Assembly (NCBI GenBank): GCA_002685965.1
Contig: NYZE01000040.1
Location: forward strand, 1-38,907
Reading direction: 5' to 3'
Length of the DNA: 38,907 nt
Origin: Planctomycetota bacterium
GTDB taxonomy: Bacteria; Planctomycetota; UBA1135; GCA-002748355
The position numbers were made by a program, and so were the translations under genes. Below the pieces are notes generated by a model. The model searched no databases. It was not told where the DNA came from and was given only the letters and a program-made list of their open reading frames with translations. Positions 26,701 through 34,335 of the stretch are shown one piece after another. Position 1 is the stretch's first letter, and the number at the start of each line of letters is the position of its first letter.

Positions 26701-27419
26701 GTCACGAAGGCATCCAGCTTGCCAATGTGTGCCGGCCAGGTCTCGCGGTCGACCTCCGCGAGCAGCTCTGCATGGGTGACCTCGGGCAATTCCACGTTGA
26801 CGGTCGCTGCCTGGTCACGCTGCATGACCTTGGTCGCAAAATCCAGGTAGGCCAGCTGCGAGCGAAAACACGCCAGCGCACGCTGTTTGACCGCGACGAG
26901 GTCCGAGTAGTCGTAGAGGTCACCGAAGGGAACGGCCTGATTGACACCAAACAACAGGATCCGACAAGCGGCCTCGAGGAAGTCGCGCGCCTTGCAGGCG
27001 GCCGCAGCGATCGCACGGTGGTCGGCGTGGTATTCGCCACGATGGAACGTGTAGAGCAAGCCGGGCGTGTGCTCGGCGAACAGCTCGCCCAGCGCCGTTG
27101 CGAGTTCGCGCTCGCACCCACTCAGCGATCCATCCTGGAAGCCGAGGGTCGTCGGCGGGTCGATGCCGAGGGCGGCCAAGGCATCCACGCCCTCTTGCTG
27201 CCGCATCGCCTCGATGTCTTCGTGTCGCGCGTCGGGATCACCGCGCCCGCCTGTCGTCGCGTGAACGACGTGCACACTGTCGCCGCGCTGCGCGTGGAAG
27301 GCGAGCAGTCCACCGATGCCGATGACCTCGTCATCGGCATGCGCGACCACGACGAGAACCCTCCTCGGCAGTTCATCGCGGGAACGAATCGGCGGGAAGG
27401 CATGCCCGTCACCCTGCAA
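26697..27419 (-). CDS. PIG-L (LmbE-like) family N-deacetylase
   Basis: A 240-residue Rossmann-like zinc hydrolase. The zinc motif is AHADDEVIG (canonical PHPDDE), followed by HATTGGRGDPDARH and the second zinc/histidine block HRGEYHADHRA. The family removes acetyl groups from N-acetylhexosamine-containing substrates such as GlcNAc-PI, GlcNAc-inositol and related glycans or glycolipids; here the likely substrate is a sugar of the cluster's glycan. The track start is a TTG codon at 27419, 24 bp after the GT4 stop; no ATG fits between it and the catalytic strand, so I keep it. It is one of two PIG-L genes in the unit, only about 30% alike by eye, so not a simple duplication. Confidence 0.85.
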   Translation of the reverse strand: MQGDGHAFPPIRSRDELPRRVLVVVAHADDEVIGIGGLLAFHAQRGDSVHVVHATTGGRGDPDARHEDIEAMRQQEGVDALAALGIDPPTTLGFQDGSLSGCERELATALGELFAEHTPGLLYTFHRGEYHADHRAIAAAACKARDFLEAACRILLFGVNQAVPFGDLYDYSDLVAVKQRALACFRSQLAYLDFATKVMQRDQAATVNVELPEVTHAELLAEVDRETWPAHIGKLDAFVT

Positions 27420-27443
27420 TGCAGTCGTCTCTCGCGGCAGATG

Positions 27444-28667
27444 TCACTGCAGTACCTCGGCGTGGCCGAAGAAGCCACGATAACGCGCCGCGGCCTCATT
27501 GATGTGCGGGAAGGTGGTCGGGATTGCATCGCGCAGCGACTGCAGCTTGCGCTGGCTGCGCAGTAGACTCGACAACGTCACCTTGAGCGGCATGACGCCG
27601 CCTGAACGCACGACGACCCCGCCGTGGCGCGCCCGCTCCGGCAGCGCCCCGCGCGACGACACGACGACCGGAACACCACGGGCCAGCGCCTCATCGACGA
27701 CAAGGCCATAAGACTCGTCGCAAAGCGATGGGAAGACCGCGAGGTCGAGATCCATGGCCGGGTGCCGGTCGCCGGCATCGTAGGGGCCAGTCCAACGGAA
27801 CGGCACGCCACGCTCGTGCGCGAGGGCCCGCAGACCTTCGACGTACGCTGGATCGGGTGCGCCTCCGGAAACGATCAGCTCGACCTGGTCGCCACACTCG
27901 CCGAGTGCCTCGACAAGCAGATCCACGCCCTTTTCGGCGACGAGGTTGCCGAAGGTGCCCACGCGCAGCGGGTTCTCGGGGCCGCGCGGCGTGGCCTTCT
28001 CCTCGATTCGCGACAGCAGGCCGTGCGGTACGATCTCGACGCGACCTCGCCAGGGCAAGTGATGCTCGATCAACCGAGCCTGGGCTTCCGACGGGGCCGC
28101 GAGGAAAGTGGCACACTTGAGCTCGCGGTGCAGTTGCTCGTCGCGCTTGGCGATGCCCTCTGCCACCTGCTCGCTCGACTGCTCCGGCATGTCGGCGCCG
28201 ATACAGTCCACACACGAGTCGCGCTCGTCCTCGGCCGGACAGCGGGTCCCTTCGGGCGGGCGCCGGAAGAAGCGGGGGCAGGCCGTCCACAAATCGTGAA
28301 GCGTTACGCCGGCGCGAATGCCCAGGGCAGCGGCTCGTTGGCAAACGTCCCAGCCCAGAGTCGCCCAGTGGTGCACGTGCACACCATCGGGGCGCTCCTC
28401 ATAGAAGAGATCGGTGATGCGCTCGCCCGTCGTGCGGTAGCCCTCGAGGCCGTAGTTCTCCTCCGGATCCCGGCGCAACCGGAAGACCGGAACTTCGTCG
28501 TAGTCTTCGCGCCGTAGGTCGCCACCGGGCACTCGCTCTTCGCTACCTGCGAGAACGAACACCTCGTCACCGGCGGCAATGTGCGCACGCGCCAGGGCGA
28601 GCACGACCTGCTCGGTACCGCCGAGGAACTCCGGCGGAAAGTTGTGGACCGCGAGCCCGACCTTCAT
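27444..28667 (-). CDS. Family 4 glycosyltransferase
   Basis: A 407-residue GT-B fold enzyme with retaining mechanism. The N-terminal domain starts VGLAVHNFPPEFLGGTEQVV; the C-terminal domain has RVGTFGNLVAEKGVDLLVEAL and the EX7E nucleotide-sugar motif ESYGLVVDE. Between them, near residues 135-165, is a cysteine cluster (ACPRFF ... RCPAEDE ... CVDCIG) resembling the four-cysteine insertion of some GT4 enzymes and possibly a zinc site. ATG 28667 overlaps the preceding PIG-L stop by 4 nt (ATGA). It is the only GT4 among six glycosyltransferases here, so it probably makes a distinct alpha-linkage. Confidence 0.9.
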   Translation of the reverse strand: MKVGLAVHNFPPEFLGGTEQVVLALARAHIAAGDEVFVLAGSEERVPGGDLRREDYDEVPVFRLRRDPEENYGLEGYRTTGERITDLFYEERPDGVHVHHWATLGWDVCQRAAALGIRAGVTLHDLWTACPRFFRRPPEGTRCPAEDERDSCVDCIGADMPEQSSEQVAEGIAKRDEQLHRELKCATFLAAPSEAQARLIEHHLPWRGRVEIVPHGLLSRIEEKATPRGPENPLRVGTFGNLVAEKGVDLLVEALGECGDQVELIVSGGAPDPAYVEGLRALAHERGVPFRWTGPYDAGDRHPAMDLDLAVFPSLCDESYGLVVDEALARGVPVVVSSRGALPERARHGGVVVRSGGVMPLKVTLSSLLRSQRKLQSLRDAIPTTFPHINEAAARYRGFFGHAEVLQ

Positions 28668-29422
28668 GTCGCGCTTCCTTCGCGAAACGCCTCGCCATAC
28701 CGGGACGTCTTGGGCAAGTAGACCGAGCGATGCGCTGCCAAGCCCATCAGCTGGTGCGGATAGTCGGTGTATGCAACCTGACTGGCATGCGCGAGCATCG
28801 CGTCACGCTTCTGGTCGGCGGTTGCGCTGATATCTACGATCCAGTCCGCCGGTAGCGGCGACCAGACTTCGTACTCGAGCACTCGCGGTAAGCTGCGGCC
28901 ATCGGCCCGCCGCCGCGCCAACAAACGCCGGAGCGCGGTGCAGCTGTTGGCGTGGTCCTGGTGCGCCTCTTCCACCCACGGCACGTAGACGAGATCGGGT
29001 TGCTCGCGCTCGAATACCGCGTCCATGTGATCGGCAACCATCTCGAAATCGTCGTCCGTGGCCTCGTGGTCATCCGGCAAGCCGAGAAACTCACAGCTAC
29101 AACCGCCGAGCACCTCGGCCGCCGCGCGCGCTTCATCGCGGCGCAGCTCGGCAATCTCGTCGCCGTACCGACCGTTCGGATCACCGTTGGTCCCGTCGGT
29201 CAGGAAGAGCAGGTGCACCCGATCACCCTGGCGCCGGTGCAGCGCGATCGTGCCACCCATCCCGCACGACTCGTCGTCGGGGTGGGGTGCGATCACGAGG
29301 ACGCGTCCGGCCGGTGGCATGAGGATCTCGGGAGGATGCACGGAAGGAGATTGTACCGGTTGCTTCGGCGAGTCAGCTGCCGCGGCTGAAGGCTTACTGC
29401 GAGGCTCGGGCTCGTTGGTCAA
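28664..29422 (-). CDS. PIG-L family N-deacetylase
   Basis: A zinc-dependent deacetylase with the canonical APHPDDESCGMGG, FLTDGTNGDPNGRY, and the second histidine block VEEAHQDHANS. About 252 residues from TTG 29422, which overlaps the previous stop by 4 nt (TTGA), the same arrangement as another junction in this cluster. The first 35 residues are Pro/Ser/Ala-rich and low complexity, so an internal ATG at 29320 (MPPAGRVLVIAPHPDDE) is an equally possible start; neither has a strong ribosome site. With the second PIG-L gene at 26697 it suggests that two different amino sugars, or two positions, are de-N-acetylated in the glycan. Confidence 0.85.
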   Translation of the reverse strand: MTNEPEPRSKPSAAAADSPKQPVQSPSVHPPEILMPPAGRVLVIAPHPDDESCGMGGTIALHRRQGDRVHLLFLTDGTNGDPNGRYGDEIAELRRDEARAAAEVLGGCSCEFLGLPDDHEATDDDFEMVADHMDAVFEREQPDLVYVPWVEEAHQDHANSCTALRRLLARRRADGRSLPRVLEYEVWSPLPADWIVDISATADQKRDAMLAHASQVAYTDYPHQLMGLAAHRSVYLPKTSRYGEAFREGSAT

Positions 29423-30339
29423 CTGAGCGCCTGCCGCACGACCCTCTTGAGGTCGGCCCGCGCGTCCCGCCTGTGCTGTGGGTTTCCGTGCCGACGGCCC
29501 AGGACCCACCATTCCTGCATCGCCCGCAGCCGGATCATCCCACGCACGATCCAGCGCCCCAAGCGCCCGTAGTGCTTGCTGTAATAGGCGATCCGGTCCT
29601 TGGCCCAGCGCGGCGCCATCCCCCTGAACGTCCGCGTCGACGCGCCGGCGTGGTGCATGACCTCAGGTGTCGCCAAATACCGCACCTTCTCGCCGCAATC
29701 GGCCATGCGCCGGCACAGATCAACGTCGTTGAAGAACAACCACATCCTCTCGTCCATGCCGTTGAGCTGCTCCCAGACCTCACGCCGGACGAGCAAGCAC
29801 GTGCCGGGAGGCTGCAACACATCCGCATCGTGTAGGTGATCGAAATCGCGACAGTGGTAGTTGTCATCGATGCGGCGCAGCAGTGGCCAGCGACTCCACC
29901 ACATGTCGTAGACCAGCGCCACCGTGAGCGTCGGCCAGCGCATGCAGGCCCGCTGTAGGCTGCCGTCCGGAGCGACCAAACGCGGCGCCGCAGCCGCGTA
30001 TTGCGGGGCCTTGTCGAGGAAGTCAACGAGCGCGTCGACCGCCCCCGGCTGCACTTCGGTGTCGGAGCCGAGCAGACACAGGTAGCGTCCGCGGGCCGCA
30101 CCCGCGAGGCGGTCGTTCCCAGCGGCGTAGCCGAGGTTGGTCGCCGCCACACGGAGCGAAAGGTGGGGAAAGCGCTTGCCGATCGCCTGGACACTCGTGT
30201 CGTCGCTGGCGTTGTCGAGCACGAGGATCTCACGCCCGTAGCGTGTCTCGTCGGCCTCGAGCGCACCCAGGCAGGCCAGGGTCAACGCCTCCGTGTTCCA
30301 GGACAGCATGAGCACCGAGACGTCGGGATCCGGCGTCAT
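29419..30339 (-). CDS. Family 2 glycosyltransferase
   Basis: A 306-residue rhamnosyltransferase-like GT2. Landmarks are VSVLMLSWNTEALTLACL, LVLDNASDDTS, ATNLGYAAGNDRLA, LLGSDTEVQPGA (metal site), GTCLLVRREVW, and FFNDVDLCRRM at the acceptor side. HHAGASTRTF near residue 230 is also common in this subgroup. ATG 30339 lies 3 nt after the upstream stop. The C-terminus is strongly basic, which suits peripheral binding to the inner membrane. No frameshift or missing motif is seen. Confidence 0.9.
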   Translation of the reverse strand: MTPDPDVSVLMLSWNTEALTLACLGALEADETRYGREILVLDNASDDTSVQAIGKRFPHLSLRVAATNLGYAAGNDRLAGAARGRYLCLLGSDTEVQPGAVDALVDFLDKAPQYAAAAPRLVAPDGSLQRACMRWPTLTVALVYDMWWSRWPLLRRIDDNYHCRDFDHLHDADVLQPPGTCLLVRREVWEQLNGMDERMWLFFNDVDLCRRMADCGEKVRYLATPEVMHHAGASTRTFRGMAPRWAKDRIAYYSKHYGRLGRWIVRGMIRLRAMQEWWVLGRRHGNPQHRRDARADLKRVVRQALS

Positions 30340-30342
30340 CGT

Positions 30343-31575
30343 CTACTGGGTGCCATTGCCGTTGTCGCCGCAGCCGGGGTGGCCAACACGGCGGAAGCGA
30401 TACACGGACAGCTCTTCGGGCTCGGGATGGGACAGATCGACCGCGCGCAGGAAGTACTCCGAGTCGCCGAAGGCGTTCCAAAACGACGGGCCCGGCGTCC
30501 AGGTGCTGCCCTTGCCGGGGATCGCCGCGGCGAGCAGGAAGCCAGCGTCCTGGCACAGTTCGAGCACGAAGCGCTCACAGTGCCGGCCGAGGTGGATCGT
30601 CGGCGGTTCGTTCACGTCGCCGAGATCGACGGCCCGCGTCGACAAGCGCTGGCGCGCACGCGAGGCGAACGGCGACCCGAGGAAACGCCGACATAGACGC
30701 TCCGACAAGCGGCCAACCCAGCCATACCACTTGCCATAGTAGTAGTCGCGGGCGAGCCAGTAGCGCCGCTGCGCTTCATCGGTGTTGGTCGCGGCCGAAC
30801 GGTTGTAGAAGTGGGCCATCGCCGCACTCTTGACCATGACAAGCCGCTTGCCGGTCAACGAGACGCGCCGGAACAGGTCGGTGTCCTCGTAGTAGAGCGG
30901 AAACTCGGGGTCGAAGAGTCCCCCCATGGCGTCGATCTGCTGCCGCGACAAGAACACGCACGCGCCCGACAGCATGTCGAGGGTCACGTCCTCCTCGCTC
31001 GTATAGACGCGCAACGCGTTGCGCAGGCGCGCATCTACATAGCGGCGGTTGACCCAGCAGAACGAGTGCGCCAGCGTGCAGAACCAGAGGTCCCACAGGG
31101 TCGGTAGAATATTGGGTGGCAGCAGAACTTCGCAGCCGCGCTCCCAGTAGCCAACCGGCCCGACCGCGCCGATGTCGTCGCTCTCACGCAGTGCTGCGTA
31201 GAGTTCGGTGACGCAGTTCGGCAACAGAACGAGGTCGGGGTTGAGCACGAAGGCGTACTCACCGCGCGCGTAGGACCAGGCCAGGTTCATGCCGCGGGCA
31301 TAGCCGGCGTTCTCGCGGTGCATGACGACGCGCCCGGGCAGGTGCTCGCTCGCGGCGAGTTCGCGGATGAGCGCGAGCTCGGTCTCGTGCTGCATCGGCG
31401 ATGCGTTGTCGACAAAGATGAACTCGACGCGCAGCGGCCGCCCATCAGGCGCGCGCGCATCTTGCGCGGCAAGCGACCGCAGCATATCGAGAGCCAACTG
31501 GGCCGTGTTGTAGTTGACGACGAGCGCCGAGACGTCGACGCATTCGGACCCGGCTGGCTGCGGCGAGCCGCTCAA
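30343..31575 (-). CDS. Family 2 glycosyltransferase, long form
   Basis: A 410-residue GT2, about 100 residues longer than its neighbours. The catalytic part has SALVVNYNTAQLALDML, FIFVDNAS, RENAGYARGMNLAW, VLNPDLVLLPNC (metal site), GACVFLSRQQI and YYEDTDLFRRV. The extra C-terminal segment (about 310-410) contains ELCQDAGFLLAAAIPGKGSTWTPGPSFWNAFG and no domain I recognise; it may be an acceptor-binding or partner-binding extension. The start is TTG 31575, overlapping the stop of the ABC ATPase by 4 nt (TTGA), which implies coupled synthesis of transporter and glycosyltransferase. Confidence 0.88.
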   Translation of the reverse strand: MSGSPQPAGSECVDVSALVVNYNTAQLALDMLRSLAAQDARAPDGRPLRVEFIFVDNASPMQHETELALIRELAASEHLPGRVVMHRENAGYARGMNLAWSYARGEYAFVLNPDLVLLPNCVTELYAALRESDDIGAVGPVGYWERGCEVLLPPNILPTLWDLWFCTLAHSFCWVNRRYVDARLRNALRVYTSEEDVTLDMLSGACVFLSRQQIDAMGGLFDPEFPLYYEDTDLFRRVSLTGKRLVMVKSAAMAHFYNRSAATNTDEAQRRYWLARDYYYGKWYGWVGRLSERLCRRFLGSPFASRARQRLSTRAVDLGDVNEPPTIHLGRHCERFVLELCQDAGFLLAAAIPGKGSTWTPGPSFWNAFGDSEYFLRAVDLSHPEPEELSVYRFRRVGHPGCGDNGNGTQ

Positions 31576-32810
31576 ACAGTCTCCCCGTTGCCGTCTCGCA
31601 CGGTCCAGCTGTGCTCCTGCAGGAGCAGGCCCACTTCCTTGCCCTCATTGAGCACGATCACGTTGTCGGGTGCGATCAGCTGGTGGTAGCGGTGCACTCC
31701 GGTCCCATCCATCAACCAGACCCAGACGACGAACTCTCCGCTCAACAGCCGCAGGCTGTGTAGATCGAGGTCGACGATGCCCTCGGTGCGATCGACGATG
31801 ACGCCGTCCATCTCGGTCGTGTGACCGAACGCGAGCGACGTGTCCGTCCGCGTGAAGCCGATGCCGAGACACAGCTTCTCCGGCCCTGCCTCGTCGTTCT
31901 TGTAGTGCACGCGCACGCGTACGTCCTCGCCCGGGCGGAACTTGTAGCACGGCTCGTCGGTATCCGGCCGCAGCACACCGATACTCTCCACGTGCGGCCC
32001 CTTCGGTCCTCGGTCCAGCGCCTCGCCGGGTGCGTCCTCGAGGACGTCCGCCTCATGCCCAACGAGCGTCTTCTCGTACGTCGCGTATTCGTTGGTCACC
32101 GAGATCGCATCCGAATGCAGGCGGCAGCGCCCCTCGTGGATCCACAGCGCCTCGTCACACAGTTGGCGCACGTCATAAAGCGAATGCGAGCAGAACAGGA
32201 TCGTCTTGCCACTGTCCTTGAAGCCCCAAATCTTGCGCACGCACTTCTGCTGGAACGCCATGTCTCCGACGGCCAGGATCTCATCAATGATCAGGACATC
32301 GGGATCGACGGCAACCGCCGTCGAGAACGCGAGCCGACAAATCATGCCGCTCGAGTAGGTGCGAATCGGCTGATCGATGTAGTCATGGAGCTCGGAGAAC
32401 CGGAGGATGTTCTCGAAACGCGCCTCGGTCTCCTCGCGTGACAGCCCGAGCAGCGCCGCATTGAGGTAAACGTTCTCACGGCCCGAGAAGTCCTTGTGGA
32501 AGCCCGCACCGAGTTCGAGCAGACTCGCGACGCGTCCCCGGATCACATAGCGACCGCGTGACGGGAAGGTGGTCCCGGCCAGGATCTTCAGCAGCGTGCT
32601 CTTGCCGGCGCCGTTGGCACCGACCAGGCCGATTGTGCGGGCCGGCAGCATCTTCAGGTTGATGTCCTGCAGCGCCCAGACCTTGCGGTGCCGTTGCTTG
32701 CGATCGAGCACCTCGAGCACGCGCTGATATGGCGTGCCGTAGATGCGGTACTCCTTGCAGAGGTCTTCGACCTCGATGGCGTGCTCTTCGATCGCGCGCG
32801 GGCCCGTCAT
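31572..32810 (-). CDS. ABC transporter ATPase for polysaccharide export, Wzt-like
   Basis: A 412-residue ATPase. Walker A is GANGAGKST (about residues 64-72), the signature is YSSGM, Walker B is VLIIDEIL, and the H-loop histidine follows in LFCSHS. Residues 1-250 are the TagH/Wzt-type nucleotide-binding domain. Residues 285-410 form a C-terminal beta-sandwich like the Wzt carbohydrate-binding domain (RVRVHYKNDEAGPEKLCLGIGF ... SGEFVVWVWLMD), which in O-antigen systems recognises the finished glycan end. ATG 32810 is preferred to TTG 32816 because GAGG lies 7 nt before it. It pairs with the permease directly upstream to export a glycan made in the cytoplasm. Confidence 0.93.
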   Translation of the reverse strand: MTGPRAIEEHAIEVEDLCKEYRIYGTPYQRVLEVLDRKQRHRKVWALQDINLKMLPARTIGLVGANGAGKSTLLKILAGTTFPSRGRYVIRGRVASLLELGAGFHKDFSGRENVYLNAALLGLSREETEARFENILRFSELHDYIDQPIRTYSSGMICRLAFSTAVAVDPDVLIIDEILAVGDMAFQQKCVRKIWGFKDSGKTILFCSHSLYDVRQLCDEALWIHEGRCRLHSDAISVTNEYATYEKTLVGHEADVLEDAPGEALDRGPKGPHVESIGVLRPDTDEPCYKFRPGEDVRVRVHYKNDEAGPEKLCLGIGFTRTDTSLAFGHTTEMDGVIVDRTEGIVDLDLHSLRLLSGEFVVWVWLMDGTGVHRYHQLIAPDNVIVLNEGKEVGLLLQEHSWTVRDGNGETV

Positions 32811-32812
32811 GG

Positions 32813-33727
32813 TCAAACCTCGTCCGCGAACCGGTGCTGAAGCGAACGGAAGACGAGGAAGCCGATGACGAACATCACCAGCGCGAAGGGCAGCGCATGC
32901 AGCGAATGCATGAAGGCATCACCCGTCGTCTGCAGAGGGAAGCCAACCCCGAGCGCGGCACGGTGGCCGGCCAAGATGTGCTCCATGGGGTTGCACCAGG
33001 CAACCGAGGCAACCAGGGCCTGGCTCTCCGGTGTGAGCAGGGTGGGGTGCCAGAACACCGGCGTGGCGAAGAACCACAGCGTGGCCAAAATGGGATAGAT
33101 CTGCGCCAGATCGCGCATGAACACGAAGCCGCCAGCGAGCAACAGCGACAGACCGAGCGTGAAGATCGCCTGCACGACGAGGACGGCCGGCAAGGCCAAC
33201 AGCGACATGCCTGGCAGGGCCCAGCCCGTGCACAAGGCGAGGATCATGTAGACGATGACGCCGACGGCGTAGACGATCAGGTTGACGGCAATCAGGTGTA
33301 GCGGCAGAAGTTGGGCCGGGAACGCGACCTTCTGGATCAGATTGCCGTTGTCGACAACGAGCCCAACCGCGCGCGTCGTCGTCTCGATGAACGCCGTCCA
33401 TGCGAGGATGCCGATGAAGAGGTAGAGCGGGTACGACATCGGGCTCGGAGGCATGTCCCGCATGTTGAACAGGATCCCGAACACCAAGTAATAGGTCGCG
33501 AACAGGAAGAACGGGTGGATGAGCACCCAGACCCCGCCGAGTAGACTGCCGCGGAAGCGTCCCAAAAACTCACGCCGGAAGAAGTTGCGTAACAGCGAGT
33601 CGTGCCGCCAGGCCAACCTCGGGTAATCCAGGACCTCACGCAGGTAGCGCGCCGGCGAGGGCCGATCCTGAACGGCGTCGTAGCCGTGCACGTCACTGTT
33701 CGGGCTGTGAGTCTGCGGCGAGGACAT
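32813..33727 (-). CDS. ABC-2 type polysaccharide export permease, Wzm-like
   Basis: A 304-residue inner-membrane permease. After a cytoplasmic N-terminus with RNFFRREFLGRFRGSLLGGVWVLIHP (the gate-helix region usual for Wzm/TagG), about six hydrophobic spans follow, including FFLFATYYLVFGILF, LYLFIGILAWTAFIE, LIVYAVGVIVYMILALC, LPAVLVVQAIFTLGLSLLLAGG and ALVMFVIGFLVF. It forms a dimer with the Wzt-like ATPase encoded next. The gene lies 41 bp after a lipoprotein gene and starts the recognisable export/assembly block. Confidence 0.92.
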   Translation of the reverse strand: MSSPQTHSPNSDVHGYDAVQDRPSPARYLREVLDYPRLAWRHDSLLRNFFRREFLGRFRGSLLGGVWVLIHPFFLFATYYLVFGILFNMRDMPPSPMSYPLYLFIGILAWTAFIETTTRAVGLVVDNGNLIQKVAFPAQLLPLHLIAVNLIVYAVGVIVYMILALCTGWALPGMSLLALPAVLVVQAIFTLGLSLLLAGGFVFMRDLAQIYPILATLWFFATPVFWHPTLLTPESQALVASVAWCNPMEHILAGHRAALGVGFPLQTTGDAFMHSLHALPFALVMFVIGFLVFRSLQHRFADEV

Positions 33728-33768
33728 CGCGAGGAACTAGAGCTTATCGGCCAGGAACGCCCGGCTAC

Positions 33769-34287
33769 TCACTGCTTCAATCGAGATGGATCCTCGATCT
33801 TGACTCCCCTGACCCGCCGTGGCCGCTCGCCGGCCGCCTGCGCCAGACGTAGCTGGAGGTGGCGCGCCAGTAACGCCTCGACACGCCGGTCTTGCCCATC
33901 GGACTTCCAGTCCTCCTCCTTGGGGTCCAGCGGTGTCGCCATATCCACGTGGCGCTGGCGTTCCACGTAGTAGCGGACCTGGAGCTTGGGGGCCTTCGGA
34001 TGGTCGCCGGCCTCAGCCTGGACCACCTCGAAGTAGGCCCGGCTGCGCCGGCCCTTGCCCCAGGCCGCCAGCTTGTTCTTCCAGCGCGTCCTGATGGTCC
34101 CAAGGCCACGATCGATCTTGGCCGGATCGATCCGGAACTCGGTACGCGCGGTCCCGAGGCAAGCGTCGAAGATGTTGTCGAAGGTCAGGTCGTGTTGTGC
34201 CGGCTGCTCCCAGTAGTAGCGATAGTACGATTCGCAGGAAGCTAACGGCAGTAAGGCGACCACGAGTAAGGGGAGTGCGCGGAACAT
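33769..34287 (-). CDS. Small lipoprotein of unknown function
   Basis: A 172-residue predicted lipoprotein with a 17-residue signal (MFRALPLLVVALLPLAS) and lipobox cysteine at position 18. The mature protein is basic, with many Arg and Lys, and includes ARTEFRIDPAKIDRGLGTIRTRWKNKL and RAYFEVVQAEAG. I do not recognise the family. It lies between the TPR-metallopeptidase gene (48 bp upstream) and the exporter permease (41 bp downstream), all on one strand. The position suggests an envelope function, perhaps linked to glycan export, but no motif proves this. Confidence 0.7.
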   Translation of the reverse strand: MFRALPLLVVALLPLASCESYYRYYWEQPAQHDLTFDNIFDACLGTARTEFRIDPAKIDRGLGTIRTRWKNKLAAWGKGRRSRAYFEVVQAEAGDHPKAPKLQVRYYVERQRHVDMATPLDPKEEDWKSDGQDRRVEALLARHLQLRLAQAAGERPRRVRGVKIEDPSRLKQ

Positions 34288-34335
34288 CGGGCGGACACTC
34301 TAGCAGCGCTCGGTGTTTCAGGGAGCAGCCTGGCG

